Below are positions 8,849-18,197 of a DNA stretch of 64,000 nucleotides, piece by piece. Made by a program: the position numbers and the translations under genes. The stretch lies in assembly GCF_010646885.2 (NCBI RefSeq), contig NZ_CP050700.1:3932501-3996500 (forward strand), written 5' to 3'. Numbering within the stretch: position 1 is the first letter of the stretch; each line of letters opens with the position of its first letter. The stretch is from Desulfopila sp. IMCC35008. GTDB lineage: Bacteria; Desulfobacterota; Desulfobulbia; Desulfobulbales; Desulfocapsaceae. The notes below the pieces were generated by a model. The model worked only from the letters and a program-made list of their open reading frames with translations, had not been told where the DNA came from and ran no database searches.

Positions 8849-10420
8849 TCAGCTTCCCTTTTCGCCTCCGGACCGCTTTTTTCGCACCCATATCACCGCA
8901 ACCAGACCAAATCCGCAGAGACAACAGAGCGGTCCGAACAGGTAACCCCAGCGGACAAACATAGTGGTCTGCGTCAGTAACGGAACAGTTCTGGCGCCAC
9001 TCCAGGGAGTGAATATTTCGGATGCTCCTTCAACCCGGCCAAGCGGATCGATAAAGCCGGAGATACCGGTATTGGCAGACCGCACGATACTCCGGCGTGT
9101 CTCCACTGCCCTTAATACCGTCATGGCCATACTGTGATATGGGGCACTGGATCTACCATACCAGGCATCATTGGTCAAATTAACAAGCACATTAGCCCCC
9201 TTTTCAACCCATTTTCTGCCCATATCTCCAAAAATGGATTCAAAACAGATGAGCACCCCGATTCTGGCATTGCCGAAATCCAGGGTTCCTTCTATCCGGC
9301 CGGGGCTGAAATCACCCACTGCCTCAACAAGAGGAGCCAGGAAAGGTAAAAACCGTTTCAGGGGTACATATTCCCCGAACGGCACCAGGTGGGATTTATA
9401 GTATGAACCAGCTATTGAGCCATCTGGCAGATAAAGTTGAGCACTGTTGAAATAATTGATCTGCCGTTTCTCTATATCAGCTATCTCGTACCATGGCGCG
9501 CCTGTGAGCACAGCAGTTCCGCTCCTCGCCAACCCGTTATACATCTCGTACATTCCCGGATATGCGGTGGGATAAAAGGGAAGCGCCGTTTCTGGCCAGA
9601 CGACCAGTTCCGCATTTCTTTCTGCAACAAGAGTGTCCGTAGCCGCCAAATAAGTACCGACTGTCCTTTGCTGCTGATCGGGAGACCACTTCATGGACTG
9701 GTCGATATTGCCCTGAACCACGCCCACCGACAGAACCTCTGTCCCCGGGAGCTGTAATATACGATCAACATCCCCCTGCCGCCAGGTAGAATAGGCAGCA
9801 ACAACACCAATCATCGAGATAGTCACTACCATTGGCAGGATATTTTCAGTTCGATTCTGCCACCGGAGTATCAGGAGAACTATCTGGGTATTGAGCAGCA
9901 GCAGTAAAAAGGTCAAAAGATGATGACCAAAAAGATCCGCCGACTGGACGAGAAGAGGTACACCCGCTACCCCGTACCCGAGATCCATCCAGGGAAAACC
10001 ACTGAAAAGAAAGGAGCGTAACCAGTCCAGCCCAACCCAAAGAGACGGGAGGCCGACCAGCAGAGCCAGAGGTGAGAAGTGCCTCAGCATCAGGCTGCCG
10101 CACCAACCGAAAATGGCCATATAAACAGCCATATAGGAGAGCAAGAGAAACAAGACAGGTACAGCGATAAAGAGCGGCAAACCACCATATTTTGAAAGCA
10201 CTGTCACCAACCAGTACAACTGCAGTCCGTAACAGGCGAGCCCCACAAGGTAGCCGAGAACAAACGCCTGTTTACCCGTCAGGGAATATAAGCAGAGGAT
10301 AAAAGGCACCAGGGCTACAGCCAGCAAGAGCCACAGTTCCCCCCCACCTGGAAATGCCAGCCAGATAAGCAGCGGGGTTACAAAACCGAGAAAAGGCAAA
10401 CGGAAACGTGCCACAGACAT
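8849..10420 (-). CDS. lnt: Apolipoprotein N-acyltransferase
   Basis: Adds the third acyl chain to the N-terminal cysteine of lipoproteins in the inner membrane. 523 residues: an N-terminal block of hydrophobic segments (about residues 5-210) and a C-terminal nitrilase-like domain. Catalytic Glu in WPETALPF, Lys in YYKSHLVPFGEY and Cys in VLICFES are all present. The start ATG overlaps the stop of corC (TGATG), the usual corC-lnt arrangement in Gram-negative bacteria. It supports an outer-membrane-bearing cell. Confidence 0.95.
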   Translation of the reverse strand: MSVARFRLPFLGFVTPLLIWLAFPGGGELWLLLAVALVPFILCLYSLTGKQAFVLGYLVGLACYGLQLYWLVTVLSKYGGLPLFIAVPVLFLLLSYMAVYMAIFGWCGSLMLRHFSPLALLVGLPSLWVGLDWLRSFLFSGFPWMDLGYGVAGVPLLVQSADLFGHHLLTFLLLLLNTQIVLLILRWQNRTENILPMVVTISMIGVVAAYSTWRQGDVDRILQLPGTEVLSVGVVQGNIDQSMKWSPDQQQRTVGTYLAATDTLVAERNAELVVWPETALPFYPTAYPGMYEMYNGLARSGTAVLTGAPWYEIADIEKRQINYFNSAQLYLPDGSIAGSYYKSHLVPFGEYVPLKRFLPFLAPLVEAVGDFSPGRIEGTLDFGNARIGVLICFESIFGDMGRKWVEKGANVLVNLTNDAWYGRSSAPYHSMAMTVLRAVETRRSIVRSANTGISGFIDPLGRVEGASEIFTPWSGARTVPLLTQTTMFVRWGYLFGPLCCLCGFGLVAVIWVRKKRSGGEKGS

Positions 10421-11298
10421 CAATCGTCACCTTCTCCGGGCACCCGCCGGATGACCACCATCTTGATATGGCGTTTTGAGGCGCTTTTCACCTCGAATTC
10501 CAGCTCACCGGCCACCAACCTGTCCCCGGTCTTGCCAAGCCGACCCAGATGGTGAATAACAAGGCCACCTACTGATTCAAAGGGTCCTTCTGGCAACTCA
10601 ACCGAAAAGAACTCCTCAATCTTTTCCACATCCAGTCGAGCATGTACCACGATGGTATCATTATCGACTTTTTCGATCATATCCTGATCGTCATCGTATT
10701 CGTCATCGATTTCCCCGACAATCTCTTCCAGAATATCCTCGAGGGTGATAAGACCGCGCACGGTGCCGAATTCATCCGTCACCATCGCCATATGGCTTTT
10801 CCTCATCTGGAATTCACGCAGCAGGTCAACAATATGTTTCTTTTCACCAATGAAATAGACCGGACGAAGGAAATCGTCGATACAATACGGCTGGTCCTGC
10901 TGTCGGGCACAGAGTTGCAGTAAATCCTTGGCGTGAAGGATACCGATTACCCGGTCCGGATTTTCACGATAGATAGGAATTCGGGTGAAACCGTTATCGA
11001 TGACAACATCGATAATCTCCGTCATGGGCTGGGAGGCGTCAAGGCTAACAACCTCAGCTGCCGGGGTCATGATCTCGGCAGCGAGCGTATCACGAAAGTC
11101 AAAAATGGAGTTGATCATTCTTTCTTCAAGACGGGTGATCAACCCCTGCTCTTCACCGTCTTCGAGTAATTCCAGGATTTCATTCTCCAGGTCTTCCGTC
11201 GTTTCCGGTTTTCCAAACGGGACGAGAGAGAGCAACTGCTTCAGGATGCCTTTTCGTTCGGAAGACTCATCCTGTTCCGCATCATTTTCCTTTTGCAT
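10420..11298 (-). CDS. corC: CorC/HlyC-type CBS-domain protein
   Basis: A 292-residue cytoplasmic protein with a CBS pair (about residues 75-195) and a C-terminal CorC/HlyC transporter-associated domain (about 210-290). The CBS pair begins with the conserved IMTP and contains TLEDILEEIVGEI, a signature of YbeX/CorC. The family is linked to magnesium/cobalt efflux and, in E. coli, to ribosome and lnt neighbours, but its exact function is unsettled. No DUF21 membrane domain is present, so this is the short form. Translationally coupled to lnt by a 1-nt overlap. Confidence 0.9.
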   Translation of the reverse strand: MQKENDAEQDESSERKGILKQLLSLVPFGKPETTEDLENEILELLEDGEEQGLITRLEERMINSIFDFRDTLAAEIMTPAAEVVSLDASQPMTEIIDVVIDNGFTRIPIYRENPDRVIGILHAKDLLQLCARQQDQPYCIDDFLRPVYFIGEKKHIVDLLREFQMRKSHMAMVTDEFGTVRGLITLEDILEEIVGEIDDEYDDDQDMIEKVDNDTIVVHARLDVEKIEEFFSVELPEGPFESVGGLVIHHLGRLGKTGDRLVAGELEFEVKSASKRHIKMVVIRRVPGEGDD

Positions 11299-11686
11299 GT
11301 TTTATAAGAAGTTGAATAATTTTCTGTATTCCGTTTTAAATTCCATGAACTGAAAAAGCCTTTCAACCGTATCCCAATTCGATTATCCTTGCCGGAATAC
11401 AGGAGGTTTTAAAGAGCCTATTAACCTGATTGTAGTAGGTATGGGTATTCAATTCCCTTGTCAAGAAGAAAAAAACAATCCTACCCCGTTGATCGCTTAT
11501 TGAACCCCTGCCTTGGAATTTTACACTTTTTTCCCTTTTCTTATCGACATTGCGTGACTATAGTAGTGTCGTTTCATAATCCCCCACACTCTGATCTTTC
11601 TGACAACAGATGGTCGGAGTTTTTTATTATTACCTGATAGTATTCAAACAGACACATTCATAAGTAAAATATAGAGGACAATTAGT
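11299..11686. promoter_or_regulatory. Leader of the carboxylase genes with a hairpin and T-run
   Basis: A 388-nt divergent intergenic region between corC and the biotin carboxylase gene. CTCTGA (11589-11594) can pair with TCGGAG (11614-11619), directly followed by six T, so a transcript reading towards the carboxylase would meet a weak terminator-like structure about 60 nt before the start. Attenuation is possible but not shown. An SD AGAGGA lies at 11672-11677. Confidence 0.4.
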
Positions 11687-13090
11687 TTGGAAGGAAAGGT
11701 ACTCATAGCAAATCGTGGTGAGATTGCCATCCGGATCATGAACGCCTGCAAGGACCTCGGCCTGGAATACGCCGTCGTCTATACCGAGGCGGACAGGGAC
11801 TCCGAACATGTACAATGCAATATCACCGAAGGTCCCAACCAGAACGCCTGGCGTATCACCAGTTATACGGATCCCAACGATATCCTGGCCGTTGCTGACG
11901 TCACCGGCTGCACCGCCATCCATCCCGGCTACGGTTTCTTCTCAGAAGACTACCGGTTTGCCAGGCGGGCTACAATCCGTGATCGGGCGCTGACATTTAT
12001 CGGCCCGAACTGGGAGGTTATCAAGAGTCTGGGCGACAAGATCAACACCAAACGTGTTGCCAACAAACTCGGCATCCCGACCATTCCCGGCACCGACGCC
12101 CCCATCTATAACGAGATGGAGGCGGAAGAGATCGCCCAGCAGCTTCTCGACAACCAGACCGCTGAAGGGATCGAGAACCCATCCATCCTGATCAAGGCGG
12201 CAGCAGGTGGCGGCGGTATGGGTATCGAGGAAGTGACCGAGATCGAGCAGTTCCGGCGCGTCTACAGGCAACTGCAGAACTATGCCAAACGGCAGTTCGG
12301 CGATGGCGGTGTCCTGATAGAACAATGCTTGCGGGACTACAATCACCTGGAAGTACAGTTGCTCTGTTCAAAGCATAATGAGCGTATTCATTTCGGCTCA
12401 CGAAACTGTACCATCCAGTCCACGGGGCGTCAGAAACGCGTCGAAGCGGCACCCGGCTTTCACGAGTCCTGCTTCGAATATGATTTTGATGAACAGAAGG
12501 TACTGGACAAAATAGTCCAATACTCACTCAAATTGGCTGCTCACGTTCAATACGATAACGTCGGCACCTGGGAATGGATCGTCAGCCGCTCCGGCCAGCC
12601 GTACCTGCTTGAGGTGAATACAAGAATCCAGGTTGAAAACGACATCTCTGCCCGTATCAGCTATCTTGACGGCCAGCAACCCAATCTTATTCGCGAACAG
12701 ATCCGCGTCGCCTTGGGAGACAAGATAGGCTACAAGCAGAACAAGGTTGAGTTCAGGGGAGCATCTATCGAACTCCGTATCGTGGCCGAAGACACACGTC
12801 GTGGCTTCGCGCCGTGGATCGGCACCATTGAGGAGTTCTCCTTGCCGGAATACGACTGGTCAGTGGTTTACACCCACGTCCCGTCAGACCGCCCCTACCC
12901 AATCCCGAGCGACTTCGACCCGAATTTGGCACTGGCTCTGGTCTGGGGTGACGACATGGACCAAGCCAAGGCCCGGGCAGTACAATTTATTGATGAAACG
13001 GTGATCCGCGGCAAGGATTCCAGCGACAACCCGATCATCACAAACCTCGAATATCTGCGAAATAATCTGGACCGTCTGCTCGCTTTCTAG
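11687..13090 (+). CDS. Biotin carboxylase subunit (acyl-CoA carboxylase type)
   Basis: ATP-dependent carboxylation of biotin on a carrier protein. 467 residues. The N-terminal VLIANRGEIAIRI, HPGYGFFSED, the ATP-grasp glycine loop KAAAGGGGMGI and the catalytic LLEVNTRIQVEN region are present, giving a full ATP-grasp enzyme. It starts at an unusual TTG, chosen because AGAGGA lies about 10 nt upstream and because the family begins here. The glycine loop has Met where Arg is usual. It is followed after 27 nt by a fused carboxyltransferase, so the pair is probably an acetyl- or other acyl-CoA carboxylase. No biotin carrier gene is in the window. Confidence 0.88.
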   Translation: MEGKVLIANRGEIAIRIMNACKDLGLEYAVVYTEADRDSEHVQCNITEGPNQNAWRITSYTDPNDILAVADVTGCTAIHPGYGFFSEDYRFARRATIRDRALTFIGPNWEVIKSLGDKINTKRVANKLGIPTIPGTDAPIYNEMEAEEIAQQLLDNQTAEGIENPSILIKAAAGGGGMGIEEVTEIEQFRRVYRQLQNYAKRQFGDGGVLIEQCLRDYNHLEVQLLCSKHNERIHFGSRNCTIQSTGRQKRVEAAPGFHESCFEYDFDEQKVLDKIVQYSLKLAAHVQYDNVGTWEWIVSRSGQPYLLEVNTRIQVENDISARISYLDGQQPNLIREQIRVALGDKIGYKQNKVEFRGASIELRIVAEDTRRGFAPWIGTIEEFSLPEYDWSVVYTHVPSDRPYPIPSDFDPNLALALVWGDDMDQAKARAVQFIDETVIRGKDSSDNPIITNLEYLRNNLDRLLAF

Positions 13091-13117
13091 GCAGCCCGGC
13101 CAGTCAATATACATTTT

Positions 13118-15382
13118 ATGAACAATCAGCTCAAACAACTCATAAAAATAGAGGAGCGGATCAACTATCTGCTTCAGGTAAAAGATTATGCCAACTGGGG
13201 CAACCTAGAAGGTTTTAAGGCAACCTGCGACCAACTCAAGCAAAATCTCTACGATCATACGGAAGAACAGCTTGATGCTGAAATCCGTAAGCTCAATGAT
13301 TCCATTTCCTTTCTTGAGGAACGGGCCGAAGAACATTTAAGCCCCATGGAACGGGTCCGGATCGTACGCTCCATCCAGCGGTTCAGTCTCAAGGACATCC
13401 TTGAAAATGTCTACGAGGATTATACTGAACTGGGAGGCGAGGAAGATGCTAATGTCGATCCTGCCATGATCTGTGCCAAAGCCACCATCGTCAGGAGGGT
13501 AAAGAAAAAGACCTACACCTCCTCGGTTATGGTCATTGGCCAGGAGACGGGCCATGGTGAGGAATTCCGTAACGGCGGCTCCTGTAAACCTGAGGGCAAC
13601 GAGAAGGCTCTCAGGTTCATGAAGGTTGCTGAGACCGAAGGTATTCCTATCCACAGTTACATTTTCACTCCAGGTTCATACCCTGTTGAAGAATATCCGG
13701 GTGCCGCCCAGCAGATTGCACGGAATATCTACGCCATGACGAAGCTGAGGGTTCCCATCGTCTCTATGATCTCTGAAGGGGGGTCTGGTGGTGCAGAAGC
13801 AATCGGTCTCTCCGATTACCGCATGATGGCCAGCCATGGGTACTATTCAGTTATTTCACCAGAAGGTGCTGCCGCCATTGAAGGAAAGATACGGGAAGGA
13901 TCAAAGGTACCGAAGGAACTGATCGAAGTATGTGCCGACCGGCTCCGCCTTACCGCTCAGGACAACCTGATCCGCGGCACCATAGACCGCATGATCCAGG
14001 AACCGCAACTTGGCGCCAGAAGAGACGATTTTGCTTTTTTTAACCAACTCCGTGAAGAGATGATCGAGGCCACCAACAAAGTGGTCCTTGACACCAAAAG
14101 TTTTAAAGCCTTTCGTTCACTTGAAATCCATCGTAAGAAGAAACATGAAGAAGACGATCGCCAGGTCATGGTCTCCTGGGACCTCAACAAGGAAGAGGTA
14201 AAAAAACTTCTGGAACTGAGATCCCAGAAGTATTGGCAAATGGCCACGTTCGGTTACACCGGTGAACCGGAGGCAACACAGAACAGATACAACCTGGCCA
14301 AGGTAAAAACGGAGAAGGTCTATTACACCGTCCGGTACGATATCCTTAAGAACCACAAGAAACAGGTTCACAAGGTCCTAAAGGATGTCTCCGACGAAGG
14401 TTCGGTTATGCTCAAGAAGCTCACCGAACCGGTAACCGCCGTCATAGGGATGCTCAACAAAAAGAAAGAGAAAAAACCCGTAAAACTTCTTACATATACC
14501 AACGGCCACAAGGAAGAAGACCGGATAGTCGATCCTCTTGAGCTGACCGACACTTACACCAGCCCGCTGGCCAACGAAGACAGGACCGTCAGTTGCCCGA
14601 ACGCAGAGAAGCACAACTGCAAGGATCTCTGGATCCCGGATCTGTACGGTGAGTTTGCCGGAGTCTGCGAGACCTGCGGCCACCATTTCCCGCTCGAATA
14701 CCAGTGGTACTTGGAGAACATCTTCGATACCGGCTCGCTCAGGTTTTTTAACTCCCATATTTCTTCAGGAAACCCGCTTGAGTACACCGGATTCTCAGAC
14801 CGGCTTCAGTCCGCCAAACGGAAAACCGGCAACAATGCGGGTAATATGACCTTCCATGCCAAGATCAACGGCATCCAGATCGTAGTCTGCATGCTCTATT
14901 CCGATTTCCGGAATGGGACGGTAGGAAGTGCCGAAGGCGAAAAATTCGCCCAGGCCTGTGACCTCGCCAAGAGGAAGAAACGTCCGCTGCTGGCTTATAT
15001 ACACACCACAGGCGGCATTCGCATCCAGGAAGGCACGCTCGGTGTGGTCCAGATGCCGAAATGCACAATGGCGGTACGGGAATATATCGATTCCGGTGGT
15101 TTGTATATTGTTGTCTACGACAATAACAGCTACGCAGGACCGGTGGCCTCGTTCTTAGGCTGCTCCCCCTACCAGTTCGCCATCCGTTCAAGCAGGGTTG
15201 GTTTTGCCGGACCACGGGTTATCCGCGAGACCACCGGCATCGACATCCCGCCCGATTACCACTCCGCCCGCAATGCTTTGAGGCGCGGACATATTCAGGG
15301 AATCTGGGATCGCCGGGAATTCCGTCGCAACCTGCATAAGTCACTACTGACCATGGGCAGCTCGAGTCTCTATTACAGATAA
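13118..15382 (+). CDS. Fused acyl-CoA carboxyltransferase (alpha-beta order)
   Basis: Transfers CO2 from carboxybiotin to an acyl-CoA. 754 residues carry two crotonase-fold halves. The N-terminal half (about residues 1-400) resembles AccA, beginning with a helical segment and containing MISEGGSGGAEAIG and the oxyanion region VISPEGAAA. The C-terminal half (about 480-754) resembles AccD, with a four-Cys zinc ribbon (C-x6-C and CETC) and TTGGIRIQEG. A charged, lysine-rich linker joins them. In most bacteria these are two genes. The alpha-before-beta fusion, with biotin carboxylase upstream, suggests acetyl-CoA carboxylase for fatty-acid synthesis, but the substrate cannot be read from sequence. 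A strong terminator follows. Confidence 0.85.
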   Translation: MNNQLKQLIKIEERINYLLQVKDYANWGNLEGFKATCDQLKQNLYDHTEEQLDAEIRKLNDSISFLEERAEEHLSPMERVRIVRSIQRFSLKDILENVYEDYTELGGEEDANVDPAMICAKATIVRRVKKKTYTSSVMVIGQETGHGEEFRNGGSCKPEGNEKALRFMKVAETEGIPIHSYIFTPGSYPVEEYPGAAQQIARNIYAMTKLRVPIVSMISEGGSGGAEAIGLSDYRMMASHGYYSVISPEGAAAIEGKIREGSKVPKELIEVCADRLRLTAQDNLIRGTIDRMIQEPQLGARRDDFAFFNQLREEMIEATNKVVLDTKSFKAFRSLEIHRKKKHEEDDRQVMVSWDLNKEEVKKLLELRSQKYWQMATFGYTGEPEATQNRYNLAKVKTEKVYYTVRYDILKNHKKQVHKVLKDVSDEGSVMLKKLTEPVTAVIGMLNKKKEKKPVKLLTYTNGHKEEDRIVDPLELTDTYTSPLANEDRTVSCPNAEKHNCKDLWIPDLYGEFAGVCETCGHHFPLEYQWYLENIFDTGSLRFFNSHISSGNPLEYTGFSDRLQSAKRKTGNNAGNMTFHAKINGIQIVVCMLYSDFRNGTVGSAEGEKFAQACDLAKRKKRPLLAYIHTTGGIRIQEGTLGVVQMPKCTMAVREYIDSGGLYIVVYDNNSYAGPVASFLGCSPYQFAIRSSRVGFAGPRVIRETTGIDIPPDYHSARNALRRGHIQGIWDRREFRRNLHKSLLTMGSSSLYYR

Positions 15383-15404
15383 CGAACACCGCCTATTCAA
15401 TCGC

Positions 15405-15439
15405 AAATCCCGGACCAATCTGGTCCGGGATTTTTTTTT
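15405..15439 (+). terminator. Rho-independent terminator of the carboxylase operon
   Basis: A perfect 13-bp stem AAATCCCGGACCA / TGGTCCGGGATTT with a 3-nt loop, followed by a run of T. Confidence 0.92.
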
Positions 15440-15741
15440 GCCTAAACTTACATGCTGTTTGATATGTCCTGGCCTTAAAGTGTAAAAACGATTCTTCTGT
15501 TGGAAGTATTACTGCTGAAGATCCTGGCTGGGGTAATAGGATAGAAATAAAAAAAAATAACAGCGTATTACCTTCCACCAACAGAAAGTTACATGATACG
15601 TCATCTTCGTGGGATACTATGCAGATATCACAGCATCCTCAGAAGAGTCGTCCTTGTCAGCGAAGGTCAGAAGTTGAATTTTAATTAGTCAGATCAGTAT
15701 CAGTCTTAGACGTTTAAGGTGATGAAGATTAAAGAGGTATT
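15440..15741. other. Intergenic stretch, nothing recognised
   Basis: About 300 nt between convergent units. It contains an A-rich tract near 15547-15558 but no gene, repeat or RNA that I can support. Confidence 0.4.
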
Positions 15742-17394
15742 CTACATCTGTTCCTTCTTTTGTACCGCTTTACGACAAAGGGAAAGAACCAGTAGGATAG
15801 ACAGACAAATGGCCGCCACAGCCCATAGGAAAACCACAGCCAGGTCAAACAATGGTATCCCGTCATAAATGAGAGCCCTCCGCACCAGCCTGAAAATAAA
15901 TTTTGCCCCACTCAGCAGAATAACAAACTGGTAGAGAAGCGCACAGAACAGAAACAAGATGGCCCCCGGCTCCATTGCCCCAGCCTTACTCTCCGATTTG
16001 AAATCGGCAAAGTACATACCAAAACCCAGGGCGAAACCGAGACAGCTCCAGGTTGTCAACAGACCGATAAAAACGGATACCCAGCGCATCGGCCCTTCTA
16101 TCTGCAACAGGTTATTCGATACCACCACCAATCCCAGGCTCAGCAAGGTGAAGGGCAGAAAATAGAACTGGTATTTATACCAGAGGTATTGTCCCCAGGT
16201 CAGCGGCGAGGTCTGGATAAGATAATATGCGCCCCTTTCTGCAGAAATAGAAGGATAGACAAAACGGGTGGCAAGCGATGCCGCCAGAAAACCTGAAAGC
16301 CCAATATTGGCAAAAGAGATCAGGTTGCTGATAAACTCCACAGACATGGGGGAACGATCAAGCGGGAGCACCTTGAAGTTGTAAAGGTAGACGACGATCA
16401 GTGCCGCGACCATGAAAAACTGGGACCACTCACTCGAGTCGCGCAGGAAATATTTCAATTCCTTCCGAAAAATCCAGGCCCGGATAGAATGAAACCGACG
16501 AACCGGTTTAAACGCCTGGTGCCCTCCGAAAGATTCCTGTGATTTTGAATACCCCGCTGTAAAAAAACGATTCATCAAATATTGGCCGAAAAAAAACAAT
16601 ACCAGCGGAGTGGTCAAAAGCAGGCCCGCCAGCAACCAGTCGATCTCCCTTTCCAGCAGGTAGGAAGAGAGCATATTGGCTGCCCAGCCGGCAGGCAGCC
16701 AGGGACCGGCGGGTGCGGATACAGCAGAGAAGTAGTCGATAAATTGCCCATACTTTTCAGGATTAACCAGATCCTCCGGACGGATCATGCGAAAGACCAG
16801 ATACAGGAAAAGCCCAAAGCAGAGTGAGAGGTAAAGAACGATATCCTTTGTTCTTCTTGCCGGGAAGAAATAGACCACCACCACGGTCACAATGGTGGCA
16901 ACAGCTGTGGCTATCACCATTACGGTAGGCACCGTAATACACAGCAGAGGCCAGAACAAAGGCCCGGCATCAAATATCTGCCCATAAGCGCCAAATACCG
17001 GCAGGGAAAAAATCAGGATCATCCAGGAGGTGTGGATGGCAGTGGTGATAAAACGCATCAGGTAGATTTCCGACGGTTCCACCGGGGAACTCAACAAAAT
17101 CTCATTGTCTTCCGCCAGATAAAAGGTGGAGACAGCCGAGATCATGGAGGAAAAAATAAGCATGGCAAAAATCATGATCCAGGCCATCTGGAATATCTTC
17201 AGACTCAGGATGACACCCAACTCATTCTGGCTATGGAAGTACGTTAGTACCCTGGCTGTAACCAGATAAATAGTGACACAAACAGCCAAGCCGACCAGGA
17301 CTATCAGAATACTGCTCAAACCCATTTTCTTGCCGGGAAACAACCGGTTCAGACTGGTCTGCAGCCACGGTTGCAGAAGGCGCATCTGCTCCAT
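15742..17394 (-). CDS. ABC exporter permease
   Basis: A 550-residue integral membrane protein with about ten to twelve hydrophobic segments (for example around residues 25-45, 70-95, 115-140, 150-180, 190-205, 255-275 and a C-terminal cluster). No signal peptide or ATPase motifs. It begins 1 nt after the stop of the ATPase gene, so the two are coupled subunits of one exporter. The upstream transglutaminase-like gene belongs to the same operon, suggesting that the exporter handles a protein, peptide or envelope substrate. The substrate is unknown. Confidence 0.82.
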   Translation of the reverse strand: MEQMRLLQPWLQTSLNRLFPGKKMGLSSILIVLVGLAVCVTIYLVTARVLTYFHSQNELGVILSLKIFQMAWIMIFAMLIFSSMISAVSTFYLAEDNEILLSSPVEPSEIYLMRFITTAIHTSWMILIFSLPVFGAYGQIFDAGPLFWPLLCITVPTVMVIATAVATIVTVVVVYFFPARRTKDIVLYLSLCFGLFLYLVFRMIRPEDLVNPEKYGQFIDYFSAVSAPAGPWLPAGWAANMLSSYLLEREIDWLLAGLLLTTPLVLFFFGQYLMNRFFTAGYSKSQESFGGHQAFKPVRRFHSIRAWIFRKELKYFLRDSSEWSQFFMVAALIVVYLYNFKVLPLDRSPMSVEFISNLISFANIGLSGFLAASLATRFVYPSISAERGAYYLIQTSPLTWGQYLWYKYQFYFLPFTLLSLGLVVVSNNLLQIEGPMRWVSVFIGLLTTWSCLGFALGFGMYFADFKSESKAGAMEPGAILFLFCALLYQFVILLSGAKFIFRLVRRALIYDGIPLFDLAVVFLWAVAAICLSILLVLSLCRKAVQKKEQM

Positions 17395-17395
17395 G

Positions 17396-18196
17396 TCAGT
17401 CCTCTGCCTCCGCTACTTTCGAGACGGGCTCCCGCAGAGCTCTTATCACCTCCTGCAGCTCAAAGGCCCCGGTCAGTTGGAGGAACACATCTTCTAAGTG
17501 TTCCTTATCATTTCCGGCCATCGTCCGGAGTTCCTTCATTGTGCCGGTGGCTCGGATTCGGCCACCGACAATGATAGTAATCCTGTCACAGAGTTCTTCA
17601 GCGATCTCCATGGAGTGGGTAGAGAGAAAGATCGTTTTCCCATCTCGTGCCTTTTGGCGGAACAATTCTTTTACAACCCGTGCGCTCTTCGGGTCAAGCC
17701 CCACCATCGGCTCATCGACAACAATAAGCTGCTGGTCGAGCATTAGTATCGAGGTCATGATCAATTTCTGGCGCATGCCGTGGGAGTATCCTTCGATCAG
17801 GTGATGCCGCCAGTCCTGAAGGTCAAACAAAGTGAGGTATTGGTCCGCGTTCTCCAGTCCTCTCCCAGCGGCAGCCTCCGGATAGAGACTCTGAATAAAA
17901 CGCAGGTATTCCTCTCCAGTCAACTTCTCATAGAGAAAAGGCCGGTCCGGAATATAGCCCGTGACTTTTTTGCATTCGAGCGGCTCACTCACCATCCGTC
18001 TGCCATTTATCTTTACCTCCCCCCCTGTTGGGCGCAACAACCCGACGAGCATCTTGATTGTTGTGGTCTTACCGGCACCATTAGGGCCTAGAAATCCATA
18101 TATTTCTCCCTTCTTCAGGGAAATATTCACATCGATCACCGCTTCAAAACCGGCAAAAGACTTACAGAGATTTTCGGTTCGCAGGATATCCGTCAT
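17396..18196 (-). CDS. ABC transporter ATP-binding protein
   Basis: 266 residues, the normal size for an ABC-2 type exporter ATPase. Walker A GPNGAGKTT near residue 38, signature region YSHGMRQKL (in place of LSGGQ), Walker B LIVVDEP and the switch His in STHSMEIAEEL. The start at 18196 is chosen because it follows the transglutaminase stop by 1 nt (TAATATG) with AAAGAG upstream; the open frame extends further but into that gene. Partner of the permease immediately downstream. Confidence 0.92.
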   Translation of the reverse strand: MTDILRTENLCKSFAGFEAVIDVNISLKKGEIYGFLGPNGAGKTTTIKMLVGLLRPTGGEVKINGRRMVSEPLECKKVTGYIPDRPFLYEKLTGEEYLRFIQSLYPEAAAGRGLENADQYLTLFDLQDWRHHLIEGYSHGMRQKLIMTSILMLDQQLIVVDEPMVGLDPKSARVVKELFRQKARDGKTIFLSTHSMEIAEELCDRITIIVGGRIRATGTMKELRTMAGNDKEHLEDVFLQLTGAFELQEVIRALREPVSKVAEAED

Positions 18197-18197
18197 A

